This document shows positions 1 through 11,969 of a stretch of DNA of 64,000 nucleotides, piece after piece. Below the pieces are notes generated by a model. It saw only the letters and a list, made by a program, of their open reading frames with translations, was not told where the DNA came from and ran no database searches. Numbering within the stretch: the stretch's first letter is position 1; every line of letters starts with the position of its first letter. Origin of the DNA: Phalacrocorax aristotelis (lineage: Eukaryota; Chordata; Aves; Suliformes; Phalacrocoracidae); NCBI RefSeq assembly GCF_949628215.1, contig NW_027441196.1, positions 62,001 to 126,000 of the forward strand. The letters run 5' to 3'. Position numbers and translations under genes: made by a program.

Positions 1-468
1 CACAAGGCCTGGGGAAAAGCGAGACGCTCAAACGCACGCTCCCCCACCAAGGGTGAGGAGGGCAGGACCCAGCAGGTCCATGCAGCCCATGATGCGCCCT
101 ACCAGGTCTGGAGTAGGTTTTTGCCCTACAGTGCGCACAGAGAACAGAGAACTTTCCCCAGCCCAGAGGTGGACTCGGAGCTCCACACAACGATTGTCTG
201 AACGTGGCCAGACGATACTACTCCTTTCTTTTCCATTTCTTCCTGTTCTTTTTGGACAAAACCGCTTTACAGCAGGAATGCTTTAGCGTGACATTTCTTC
301 CAGGATCATACAAATGGGGGTGGCTAGAGAGGAGGGACACTCATCGACAGTTCCCAAGCTGAGAGGGTGACTCTGCAGCACACAGATGCCTAGCCTCCCT
401 CTAGCTGATGCCCCGCGAAGGGGCCCCAGCACAGCTGCGAGCCGCCAGAGCGGCGCTCGGACCCTCAC
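1..468. other. Left edge, intron of ADCY10-like gene
   Basis: No exon is assigned here. On the minus strand near 40-155 an AG acceptor, an open stretch (DLVGRIMGCMDLLGPALL) and a GT with compatible phase could form an exon, but the peptide does not resemble the next part of ADCY10. The next real exon may lie outside the window. Confidence 0.4.
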
Positions 469-3400
469 CTTTCAAGGTGACGGGCAGCACGGTGTTCTCC
501 AGGTTCACGTCCGGTCTGATGGTGCAGACCCTGCCATCACTCCCTGCGCTGGAGCTCGACGTTGCTGCAAGACAGTTTCCGCTGCAAGCGCGTCTTTCGG
601 GACATGGTTTAGGAGGTGTTGGGCTGACAGTTGGACTTGACGATCTTAGAGGTGTTTTTCAACCTTACTGATTCTATAATGATTCTGTGAATGTAGAGCC
701 CTCCCAAAGATGTTCTGCCTTCACACCAGCTTTCCCAAACAGTCTCCACAGCCAGGGAAATTGGGAAACTTCTATTACCATCCTTTTCTTCTGTGACCGG
801 CACCCTTGTGGGGATTTTATGGTTTTGGATTCAAGATTCCTGGGCCTGTCCCTCACCTCAAGCTGGGATTTGTTCTCAAGGGAGCTGCCCTATGGCCAAG
901 GTAAATTACAGGCCCATTAGAATGCCTAAGAAACACCAGGATCAAATGTGCTCCGGAACAATTTCCCCCGCGTTTTAGCACCCAACTCCTGCCCCAAGAA
1001 TTTAGGCCCCTCCAAGCCACCAGAAGTCGCTAGCCCCTGCTTTGGCTCACAACGGTAAGGCACGCAGGAGCCCACGCCTCTGCGAGGCCAAGTTCTGCAC
1101 TGCTGCAAGATGTGACTCTGCCCAGATCCACGGGGGAATGACGGGGCAAGACCGTGCCGCAGAGAATGCGCCACAGCAACGCGCTAGTCGGCAGCAAAGG
1201 TGCTTACCGACCAGGCTCTCCCAGCTGCCCTCTGCTTTTTCACCCCGCCTCCGGGTGTGGAACAAGAGCATGTCGTTGCGACGAAGGCAGCGCAGCAGCT
1301 CCTCGCAGTAATACGGGATCCCCAAGCTTCTTTGGATCAGGAACCTGGACAGGGGCAGACCCAGCAATGAGCAGCACAAGGAAAGTAAGGTGGAACACCG
1401 TTCAGGGGGGCCGCGACTCCCTCGGGCATAACAGAGTAGCCAGCATCTCCGTCACAGCCACACCTCACTTTTGAAAGGGGCGCTGGCTTGGCCTTTTGGG
1501 CCCCCCTGAACCTCCAGCCTTGGCTGAAGTCCACGCCAAAAGAGAGGCGGACAATGCCCAAAGCACGGAGCAGCGAGCCCTGCCTTTCCTCTCCTCGGGA
1601 GCCTAGATCCTCCCTGGCAGCAGGACGGACCTCTGCCCCAGGGAATCTCCCCCACAGCCCGGCCACCTAGACCAAGGCCGTTTCGCACCCCAGACACGCT
1701 TGGCCTCGGCACTCTTCCTCCCTTCCTCCCTGCGCAACAGCGAAGGGATGACACCTCCCACGCTCTGTGTCTGGGGAGTTGCCCGCTCTCAGCTCACACC
1801 TGCCAGGGCGAGGCATAACATGCAACCCCCGTGGGCCCAGTACTCACGGGAGCCAGTGATGCTTCTAGCCGCCCTGCGCTGCCTTTCCTGGGGCGTTGAT
1901 GCCCTCCCATGCTCTGCATCGGTTCAAGCCCTCAGGAAGAGCTCCCCTGCCTCCCACTTACCTCGCTAGATCCCTGGAGATGCTGACCACTCCGAGGTCC
2001 TGGCAGACTTTCTGCACCACAGCTGAAGATTTCAGCTTGTCCAGATGACAATAGGTGATGTTCTGGGACATTGCGCTGTCTCCTGCGGCTTTGCAGAAGG
2101 CCTCTGTTCTCACATAGCCCGGGGCTAAGCTCATGACCATGAAGCTGGAGACGTTTTGGAGCACGGGTGACACGATACTCCAGGAGGCAGGGTCGATGAA
2201 ATGGGCATTGTCGATGACAAATATGCCAAATTCTCCTCCCATGACCTGAAAAAAAGCCAGGTTGTTCTGAGGGGAATCCGGTGCATTTTCAAGTGCCTTC
2301 CAGGGGAGGAGATTTACCCTCTGTCTCTTGAGAGGATTCTCGGAAGTCTCTCCCCAACCCGTTCCCTGCTCAGATGCTGACTGGCTCGTAATTCCGTTGA
2401 GACTTTAAGGTCACGCCTAATGTCGCTTGCTCCGCAGAAGGAGGGAGCTTGGGCAAGGGAATGCGGAAGACGTCGTTCTTCCTCCAGGGAACATTGCTTT
2501 ATGGGAGGGCGGGGTTGTTTTCCTTCTCTGACCAGGAGGACGGAAGGAGAAATGCTCACCTTCTCTAGCACTTTTGCCCACGTCGAGTGCAATTCCATTA
2601 GCCTTTGAGGTTCACACATCTTGCGAACCTTGTCCGAAACGGGAAACTGGCCAGGAAAAGCAGAGTCAGGGAGAAAGGTCACTCCGGGGCTAGGCACACC
2701 TCCCCACCAAGCAAGACCGCAGAGCAAACCACCTCTGCTGGCCTCAGCACCCTCCCTCTCCCCAGCACAGGGCCAAGAAGCCACAGTGGGGCTTCACCTG
2801 GAGCCTAAAGCAGAGGCCCTCTGCCCAGGGTCTCTGGCAGGCCTCTCGCTCTCACCTCGACAAAGAAAATGCCGTTGAGGAGGCAATAGCTGCTCTCTTC
2901 GATTATCCCTTCGAGCTTTGCCTGCAACACGCGCTCCTTGTCACTGCGCAGTTCACAGTCCTGGAGGCCCAGGGCTTTGGCCATCAGCTTACGGAGGGCA
3001 GAGAAGGACTGCCTCACGTTGACCTCTAGCAGTTCCATCGCAACTACCCTGCCGTGCAAAAGCAAAAGGGACTGAGATCCCCAACAGCCCGAGCCTTCTA
3101 AGACCAAAGGGGTGGAGATGCCCTTGCAGGGGGCTCTTCAGCCACCCATCTCAAAGTGCTTCCCAGAGAAGCCCGCGCTTTTCACTCCTCGTACGAGAAA
3201 GGGCACACAGGGGCAGCTGGTGCCAAGCCACTGGCAGAGCCAGGTCCGGACCCTGTGTCTCGGCAGCGCCAGCCCAGGTCTCACTACTTCCCCCCTGCAC
3301 AGGAACTCACAGGGCTCAGAGGCAAGGATGGAGCAAGTGGTGAGTTTGCCTTTGGGCTCCAGACCTTAGCACTCTGCCTCCCAGAGCACAGGAAGGCTTT

Positions 3401-3918
3401 TCTGCCCCAGTGCTCCTTCTGGGAAACAGGTAGAGGGCAAGCAGAGCTTCTGAGCTGGCCACCCTGCTGTCTGTTGCGTCTGGAGCCAGATGCAAAGCAC
3501 TGAGCCTGGGCTCTTCCCGACTATCCGTGCCTGGCCCAGAGGTGAAGGAGGAAAGGCTGTGGCTCAAGAAGCCGCCTCCAACTCCCCAAAGAGGCAGAGG
3601 TGGGAGCAGGGCACGCAGGAGCTCCTAGGGAGTGTCTCCAGGAGGCTTTTTCAGGCCTCTGCAGTCCAAGAGCCAAACGCACTGGCAGAGGGGCTGGAGT
3701 GTTCCACGGTTGTCAGGGGATGGGCAGGGGCAGTGTCCCAAAGCTACAGGTCAAAAACCTGTACCTGTGGCCAGCAGCCTGGCCTAAAGAGGCCAGTTCA
3801 GCAAGTAAGTGGCTCTTTCCGGAGCCCATTGTGCCCTCAAATGCCAGGATGTGGCTTTGCCCAAAATCCTTATAGGCTTTCAAGCAGCTGACAAAAAGGT
3901 CAATCTCCTTCTCCCGAC
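469..3918 (-). other. ADCY10-like P-loop ATPase region (exons 13-18)
   Basis: After C2 the protein enters the AAA/NACHT-like module of the family. Exon 13 (3765-3918) begins GREKEIDLF and holds the Walker A motif GTMGSGKS at about 3,812-3,838. Exon 16 (1962-2245) holds a Walker B-like GIFVIDNAHFID, and exon 17 (1208-1344) has GIPYYCEELL, a family landmark. Exon 18 (469-543) ends at VTLKG with one base of the next codon. The following exon should start with two bases completing that codon; I could not place it confidently in 1-468. Confidence 0.75.
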
Positions 3919-6900
3919 CTGTGAAGACACACAAGGAAACGAGCTGCTGGGGGTGCTGAAAAGCAAAGAGACGTCCCTTTTGCTGCCACCCTCCACCGCA
4001 GTTTCCCTCCCCACCACCACATATAACATGACAGCCTGCCTACACCCAGGCCTCCTTCCATCAAGGCACCAAGCGATTAAAGGCATCCCGAGCGTCCTGA
4101 TGTTTCCGTATCTACACCCAGATGCTGCCAGGAAAGGAACTCTGAGGAGTACAAGGGCGAGAACCCACAAACACTCTCCGTCAGTCTGGCAGAAGGAAAC
4201 CTCTCTCCTGAACCCAAAGACAAGGATCAGCTTAGCCCCCGGGCTTGAGCAGCTCCATAGTAGAAAGGAACCTTCCTACCAGGTCTGGAGCACGGCGGGG
4301 AGCACCAGGCACCTCACCCTGCTTTCCACCCCAGAGATATCAAACAAATAGGGACGAACCAGGCAGCACTGCCTTAGGGTCGCTGCAGGCAGCACCATCC
4401 CTGGCAAAAGCTTCTCCCTACCCAGCGTGGCACTAAGCGCTACCAAGGGGAAGAAAGTGGCGTTCAGAAGAGCACGGCGTTCTCCACCTACCCAGCAAGG
4501 GAGCGTACTCTGACCTCTCCTTGGTGAGACTCATGTCAAGTATGCTAGAAGCAGGGGAAAAGAAAACACAAGTCAATGAGGTGGGGAGAAGCCAGGGGAC
4601 ATAGAGAAGCAGCCTGGCGTGGAGGGGCAGGACGTGTTCCTCGGGTACCGGCTTTTCTTTTGAGCAGCGTGTCACCCCCTGCACGCTCCCCCAGCCAAAG
4701 TTCAAGCTGCACGCTAGGACAGCTTCAAGCATAAAGAAGCCCAACGACCGCAGCAGGGTGGGAGAACGTATCGAGAGTTCATCACCATGGGCCAAACCCA
4801 GAGAACTCGGAGACACGTGAAAGAAGCCAGGGTGTGCTGTTGCCTAGCAGACAGCTTTACCACGTTGGCCAAGAAAAACAAGTGTCTTGGAAAGGAGGAC
4901 TTGTGTCCCTGAACGGGTTGGGATGCCAAGTACCTGGCACCTTTGCCTCAAGTCTTCCTGTAGTTCAAAGAGATGGCAATGTTAACATTCAAACCGTCAC
5001 CCAAAGAGAAAGGCAAATCCTGGCCCAGAGGAAGAGCTGAGATTTCAGCAGGAAGACATGAGGAAGAGTGTCCCAATGGTCCACCTTTCCCCATGGGAAC
5101 CAGACTGGCCCAAAGCTTCCTGCTCGGAAGCAGCTGGGACAAAAAACTCCTTGGGTCAGCATTACCAGGGCACATGGTGGAGCAAGCACAGCACGGAAAG
5201 CACAGTCGAAAGCCATTTGGGCAGAGCCTGCAAGGCCACCTTGCATCTACCCAGACAGAAGAATCTTCCCAATCCCTGTGGCTTCACTCCCGCTCTCTCA
5301 GCAGCAGGAGGCAGCACGGGAGAGGGGCAAAAAGCCTCCCACGCCAGGGCTTCTGACCATCTCAGCAACTGGGAAGGCAGACCAGCTTGGTCTCTCGCTG
5401 CACAACTCCTCTTTCTCGCCGAGGCTGCACCCTTGGTGCCACCGTCCCTTCATCCAGCCCTCTCAGAGGACACTCACCTCGCCTTGGTGACTCCCACATA
5501 TTGATAGATAGTGCCAGGACGGATAATGCCTTTCATTTTTCTCTCTGGCAGCTCCTTGAAGTAGTAAGGGGGCAGCCGAGAGGCGGCATAAGTCGCTGCA
5601 TCACAGGACACCAGCCCAGGGTAGCGCACCATCATCCGGGCTGCCAAATTCACCTTCTGGCCAAGGACTGCCAGGGAGAGAGACAGAGAGAGAGCACGCG
5701 TTGATGTACCTGTGCCACCAGCCCCGCGGCGCCCTGCCACGCCAAGGGCTGCCTCCCCTCTGGCACAGGCCAACGCCACAGCGGGGTCAGCAGAACCCAG
5801 GGGAACAATCGGCCATGGAGCCCGTTCTCCCACCCCGGGCCAGGACCAGCACCGCCTGGGCCGTTCCTGAGTGGCTGCTGGGCAAGCCCTCTCCCAGCCC
5901 GCCTTCCTCTTCCAGACTGCTGTGCTTAAGCAGGCCCAGGCCAACCTTCCGCGCCTCAGGCACACGCCTCCTACCTGTGTATTCATTCCTCAGAGGGTGG
6001 CCGGTGATGCCGCAGAACACCATCCCGCTGGTAACGGCAACGGACACTGCCCTGGCACACAGGGAAACAGCGCAGCTTCAGCAGCGCCCCACGCACAGTC
6101 CTGCCCGCCCAGCTTCATCCCCTCCCGCACCTCCCCTCGGCCCTAGCCTGGGCCACCTGCCATCCTGCCCTGCCAGCGCGGGCCTTGGGGGCCTGGAGAG
6201 CTCAGGGACGCAATATACGTGCGTTGCAAGGGACAAGGGACATGGGCAGAGTTTTGGACACTTCCCCTGAGGCCTCTTTCCCTGAGATGCGACCGGCAGA
6301 AGGCCACGGCCCTCTCGTGAGCAAAGAGGGAGGGAAGAAGGCGCCCACAGCGTCACCACCTGCGGTGACAGAAACTTGAGATCAGGTGGTTGGGCCCCAG
6401 CCCTGTTCATGGGCCAGTTGCTCGGAAGGGCCTGTCTCTGGCACTGAAGAGCCTCTCGCCCTCGTGAGGGCTCGTTCCGGTGCGAGGGCTAGCACGGTGT
6501 GCTTGGAGGGGCTCTGCCTGGCTGCCATGGGCCTCAGCCATGGCTCGCCTGCCACCTCTCAGGGCACTGCTTCCTTCCTGCCAGGGACGAGGGAGGGCAA
6601 GCTAGAAGGCACATCTCTTTCGGGTAAGCCCCCTTGCACTGTCCTAGGCACCCAGCACACCCACGCCCCCTGCCACATGCTCACTTTTTTCCCCCAAACA
6701 TCGTCGAGAAGGAGTTGAAGATCTGAACAGCGCTCTGCAAGGCGTGCAGGCTCTTGTAGGGCAGCTTTTCTCCAATGAGTCCAAACACACAGAGGAACGT
6801 GCAGCCCTGCCAAGGACAGAAGCGGCACATCTTGCTACAATGCCTCAGAGGGAATCACCCCCTCTTGCTCACCGACCACCCTCTCGGGCTGCGGGGAGGC

Positions 6901-9900
6901 GATTGCTCACGCACACACTCACTTTATCGCACAGGAGGACTTTGTTGACTTCGCCCTTGTGAGGAGAGAGGATTTCTAGCAACATCCTGCTGGCACTGTG
7001 GAGGAACTCAAAGACTTCTGCTGTGCTGATGATATCTGCAGACAACTGCAGGTGGACAAAGAGGCTGGTGACTGGCCGTAGCTCAGAGAAGAGGTCCAGC
7101 GGCAGTCTGTCGTCAAGCTGGAAGACAAGAGCACACGGGCTTCACCAGCCTGCTCTCCCACGGGCTTACTGCCCACACCAGATGCCGAGGGAGAGCAGGC
7201 GTACCGGCAATAGCCTGCAGGTACTACTGGAGGAAGGGGGGAAATCCTCCTCTCCGTGCACATGGCGGGCAGGCTTCACCAGCCTGCGGCAGGCAGGTAC
7301 CGAACCATAACACAAATGACAAAGGAGGACAAGGCACACAAAGGAGGACAAGGCACGCACTGGTGCAGCCTGGGTGCCCCTTGGCTCAGTTTGCCCATGT
7401 TCTTGTCTCAGGGTGCATTTTCTTTGGTTTTCTCTTCTCCTGAGAACTCCATCTGTGCAATGCACCTCTTTTCTGCCCGCCAAAAATGCAGCCCCAGCAG
7501 TGGTGGCCTGGACGTACCTTCCTGAGAGCAGCTTCTGGTATGTACTTCCGAAACATCTCCACCAATTTAGGACGGTTGGACAAGACACGAGTAGGCCTCA
7601 TGGCCCCTGAGGAGAGAAAACGCAGGTGGTCGCTCGAAGGATGGCACTAGGAGGTGTTGGAAAGCAGGGGCTGGCACTGGAAACGGGGGAGAAAGAGTCT
7701 TCTGCCTTTGCTCATGTTGCCACCTGCTGACACTCAGGGCAGAGCTGTCCCCTGGAAGGAGGAGGCGGCAGCGGCAGCAGTGACTGCCCCAGCTGATGCA
7801 CAGGAGGGACAAAAGCAGGGGCGCTAACTGAAAGGGGGAAGAGGGCTGGGGTGGTTCCCCTCTGGCCCCTGAAGCAGCCAGGCCCCACCTTTGCAGGCAA
7901 TCACAGAACAAGGTGAAGTTGGCACGCACCTTCCCCTTCCAAGCGGTGGCTCAATGGGTGTCGTACAAGCTTGCGCAACGCTTCTTGGCGTTCTGACCGA
8001 GACATCTGATCCATGCCCGTAACCTGAAGACACACAGAATCAGAGAACTGCCACTGGCCGCCCCAGGACTCCAGGGGACAGAGCCTGCCCTCACCGTCAC
8101 TGCCCAGAAAAGGGGAGAACAAGCCCACCTGGCTGGATGGGACAGCAGTGCTTCCTCAGAAGCACCGGAGCCGGGCAGGCATCACGCAAGCATCCCCCAG
8201 CTGTCAGCAACAGCTCCGTGACCCACACAGGACATTGCTGGTGGGGCCAAAAGCCTGCCAGTGCCTCCCGACCCCTCAAACCAAGCAAGCCCAGCACACA
8301 GTTACCCCTGAGATGGAGGGACAACACCTTCAGCTGCCTGCCCATGTTCACTGCTACAATTCTCCCCACGCTCGGCGCCTCAGCCTTCTGACACCTCCCT
8401 CCTTCATGTCCAGGCCCAGGTCCTCACAATGGCTCGAGACGCCGTCCCATCCACCTACCTTCACAGCTCTTTTGCCTGCAAGATGCTTGGTCCTGAGCCG
8501 GTGCTGCTCACAGAGCTCCCAGGAGGTGGCCGAGAGGACAACATCACCTGGGTCTGCAAGCTCATGGGCCTCACAAACTTCATGCAGGGCCTGGCCACAG
8601 ATACAGAAGTACCGCCAATCCCTGTCTCCAAAAACCACAAGGCTCATGGGCGCTGCAGAGATCCCTGGGGAGAGAGAGCGGGAGAAGCAAACTGACACGG
8701 AGAACATTTTGAGCTCTGCGCTCCCCAGCATCTCAGCTGTTCAGAACCTAATCTGAAGCCCAGCGGGGAGGCGGCCATTATGGAGGGGGAGGACATCCTC
8801 CGTCCTCCTCAGGGGATACTGACACGGCTCCATGAAACAGGTGTCCAGAAATAGACAAACAAATTTGGCATTGGCAAGGCGTTGAGAGTGCCGGGCATCT
8901 TACCCAGCTGCCTGCCTGCCCCAGAAGCCCAGCAAACCAGCGGGCTTGATCACCACCTGCTGCGTTTACACGCAGGTAGGCTGTAGCTGTCTGCTGGAGA
9001 AAACCTAACAGCCTGCAAAAGCCCTTCTCCCAGCCGTGAGCAAAGCAGTTCCCTTTTGCTCTTTGTGAAAGGCAGGGGAGAATCCAGCAGGGGAAAGGAT
9101 GCAAAGCTGCCCCCGCCTGAAAAAAGGAAAGGGTAACTACCTCCCGCAGACACCCGCGCTAAAGCAGACATGCAAAGACCCTAATACTTGATCTGACACC
9201 CGCTCTGCCTTAGGCTTAAGCTTCCTCTGCGTCTGGAAACGCATGCAAGACCAGCAGTCCTGGTCTCCCGTCCCTGCTCCGACTACCGCTGGCCCCTTCA
9301 ATGCTCACAGGAGATGCTTTCCTTTGGCACTGGCCCCAGCAGGGATCCCCGCATTCCCTGCCCGGGAGAAGCACCCTGTGGCGCGTGAGAGTGCCACGCA
9401 TCTGCGCCTGGCACAGCGCCCGTACCTATCTTCAGTCGGACCTTCTGACCCACGGGCGTGTCACGACTCCCATACTTCTTCTGGATCTGCCGGCTACATT
9501 GCAGCACCAGGCTGATGGTCTTAGCCAGCTCCCGGTGCGATGTTCTCCACAGCACCAGCACAGCATCCCCTGGGGAAAGCGAGGGGAAGTGAAGGCTCTG
9601 CCGAGACCTGCCTCTCCCCACACTCCACTCGGTGGCATAAGCGGGCCGACGTGCTGAGGAAGATGGGCTCGTGGCAGGGCGTTGCCCGGGAGGACCACAC
9701 CCTGGGCACCGGGACACCTCTCCTCTCCCGGGCCAGCCACAGCAGCAGCCAGACGGCAGCAGCAGCACCCCCTGCCCCGAGCGCTCCTCTGCAGCTGCAG
9801 CACGTCAGGGACTCCTCCTCCCCTCGCAGCCCGGCAGCCCAAGCTCTGCCATCACCAGGGCCTCCCTGCCCCTCACCAGCACCCCGACACACACCTTTGG

Positions 9901-11969
9901 CTCTGCTTTATAGCTTTATATATGTGCTTTATATGTGCGTGCTTCCTTGCCCCCGCCCGCAGCACAGGGCCCCGCAAGAGGGGACCGAGTGAGGGGAGCC
10001 ACAGCCCTTGGCCAAAGCCAAACCGCAGGCAGCCCCGGGGGGAAAGAAAGAGGAGCCTGGAGAAAGGGCACTGCGGGGGGCGTGCGTGCATGGCCAGAAA
10101 GCTGGCTCAAGGTGCTGCACAGAGCCTCTTGCGAAGGAGAGCACGGCAAACGGCCGCCACAACAGCTAAATGCTGCAGACCCGTACACGTGGGCATCGTT
10201 GTCCAAAGTACATACCGGCAAACTTCAAGATGTCTCCGCCAAAAGTCAGCACCTCTGTGGACAGAGGGAAGGAAAGGAGGAGTCATGTGGCCACCTTCTT
10301 GCAGAAGGCACAGAGCAAGCCCCTCTGCCGGGACAGGAGCACCTGGGCGCGGGCGCCCCGTGGGGCACAGCTCAGGAAAGCACCACTCCGGCCTGCCTCC
10401 CCGCCTCACAGTGGCCACAGCCCTGGTACCCGCGCAGCACGCAGGGAGGCAGGGCCTCGGGACGCCTCCAAAGCTGGGAAGGCTGGAGGCCAGAAGGAGC
10501 CTCTGCGGTCCACCTGGTCCAACCCCGCTGCTCAAGCAGGGCTGCACAGAGCCAGCTGCCCAGGACAGCGGCTAGATCGCTTCTGAATAGCTCTGAGCAG
10601 GGAGACTCCACAGCCTCCCTGGGCAACCTGTGCCAGCGCCCACTCACCCTCACAGTCAAAAAGTGTTTCCTGATGTACAGAGGGAAACCTCCTGTGTTTC
10701 AGGGCGTGCCCGTGGCGTGCCCTCTGGTCCTGACACTGGGCACCACTGGAAAGAGCCTGGCTCTGTCCTCTTTGCACCCTCCCTCAGGTTTTGGACACAT
10801 TCCCAAGATCCCCCCCGAGCCTTCTCTTCTCTAGGCTAAACTGTCCCAGCTCTCTCAGCCCTTCCTTGTAGGAGAGATGCTCCAGAGCCTTCAGCATCTT
10901 TGACCACACTCTTGCTTTTACTCTACAAGTGCTGCCAAAGGGGTGGCCGCAATGTGCTCACAGTCAGCTCAGAAGGGTCAAGATGTCCCCTGCGGAAAGG
11001 GGCTTGTGAGGGTCTCTCACACACCCCCACACGCTCGTGCGCGCACACGGACACGCGCACAAACGCGGACGCCAGTGCCAGCATCCTCCAGTCGCTCGCA
11101 CGCTGGCACTTGCTGGATGCCCTCAGCCTGCTCTGGGCCCTAACATGTCACTGAGCCAGGCGTTCACGCCACAGGCGCAGAGGGGGCTGCTGAGAAAGCA
11201 GGTGCCTCCTCGGCCACAGCGGGGAGCACAGAGGACCTGAGCTGGTCCTGACCCTCCACAAGACCCTGGCTGCTCTCACTGATCCTCTGGGCCACAGACA
11301 GCCCGGAGCCTTCCAAGGAGGCAGGACCCGGCTGCCCAGCCTGCCTGCCTCCACCCTCCGGCAGCGGCCTCATGACCTGATGCCAGGCAGTCCTGCAGCA
11401 TGGCTCTTACCCTCCAAAATGTCACACAGGTAGCAGTTGAGGGTTTGCACCAGCTCATCAGTGCCCCTCTCCGTGCCGCTCCTCTGTATGAATTTCTCTG
11501 TCAACGTAGTGAAAGCTGCAACAGGAACACCCAGAAATCAGGAAACACCCTTGTGGGCCAAAGGACCTGCCAGCCAGTTCCACGCTGCCCGGCCTGAGAG
11601 CCTGTAGGTCACACCTTCCCATGCCCCAGCTCAGTGCTGCTGGCAGCAGTGGTTGACCACCCAAGATAAGGCATCCCGCTCTCTTTGGGCATCTCAGCAG
11701 AAGAGTGCAGCAGTGACAAGATGGCCCCTCTGTATGAGGGGCAGGGGCAGGGCTCCAAAGGGCCTGCTGTGTCCCAAAAGGGCTCGCGGCCGTGGTTGCT
11801 CCTCCCTGCTCGCCCCACCTGATATATCCGCAAAGAGCAGCACTCCGTCGATAGGCTGAGAGTAACAGTTGCTCTGAAGGGAGTCCTCAGCAAGGAGACC
11901 GGGGAGGAAAGCTGCTGCTTTCTCCAGGTCTGAGTGGTGGTATTTCCTCTCCCAGGCAGAAGCCATCAT
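469..11969 (-). CDS. ADCY10: Soluble adenylyl cyclase (ADCY10-like), 5' half, 18 exons
   Basis: Converts ATP to cAMP; in the family this is a soluble, bicarbonate- and Ca-responsive class III cyclase. Exons in gene order: 11819-11969, 11411-11515, 10216-10254, 9426-9569, 8459-8664, 7930-8023, 7518-7606, 6923-7117, 6685-6806, 5975-6051, 5478-5667, 4492-4544, 3765-3918, 2856-3048, 2560-2646, 1962-2245, 1208-1344, 469-543. Every junction fits GT-AG and the phase carries through all of them, giving about 798 codons without a stop. The start is one of two adjacent ATGs at 11969/11966, which puts the first metal-binding Asp at residue 48, close to human position 47. The mammalian protein is about 1,600 residues, so the C-terminal half is off the left edge. 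Since birds carry ADCY10 paralogues, '-like' is safer than a one-to-one name. The unbroken reading argues for a working gene. Confidence 0.9.
606..691 (+). mobile_element. CR1 LINE 3' end fragment
   Basis: The sequence reads as the standard avian CR1 3' terminus: a TTGGACTTGACGATCTTAGAGG block, a 'ttcaacctt' block, then ATTCTATAATGATTCTGTG, the 8-bp-repeat tail. It is a 5'-truncated insertion in the ADCY10-like intron between exons 17 and 18, antisense to the gene. Confidence 0.85.
5478..7117 (-). other. ADCY10-like C2 catalytic domain (exons 8-11)
   Basis: The second cyclase domain opens with FSELRPVTSLFVHL in exon 8 and continues with EVNKVLLCDK, GCTFLCVFG in exon 9, VTSGMVFCGITGHP in exon 10, and GQKVNLAARMM then YYFKELP in exon 11. 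The asparagine and arginine of VNLAARMM that stabilise the transition state in class III cyclases are present, and so is the lysine of NKV (human K334). The residue matching human M337 is leucine. C1 supplies the metal ligands and C2 these residues, so the composite active site looks complete. Confidence 0.82.
8459..11869 (-). other. ADCY10-like C1 catalytic domain (exons 1-5)
   Basis: The first cyclase domain starts at DGVLLFADIS in exon 1 and runs into FTTLTEKF in exon 2, GGDILKFAGD across exons 3-4, and MSLVVFGD in exon 5. Both metal-binding aspartates (human D47 and D99) are kept, as is the lysine of DILK (human K95). Two changes stand out. The glycine of the usual DISGF is alanine, made by the exon 1/2 junction. 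The arginine expected in the VRLAQ-type stretch (human R176, bicarbonate site) is cysteine in EVCEAHEL. Human positions come from memory of the family, not from an alignment run here. Confidence 0.82.
10480..10905 (-). mobile_element. CR1 LINE fragment, antisense
   Basis: Read on the plus strand this is the typical reverse complement of CR1 3' sequence, with the landmarks CCACAGCCTCCCTGGGCAAC and CACAGTCAAAAAGTGTTTCC, then 'ctaggctaaactgtcccagctc'. It lies in the intron between ADCY10-like exons 2 and 3, in the same orientation as the gene. Ends are approximate. Confidence 0.85.

Noticed and set aside
40-155. Possible ADCY10 exon 19 on the minus strand
   Set aside because: Acceptor, donor and phase are compatible, but the peptide does not resemble the expected next segment of the protein.
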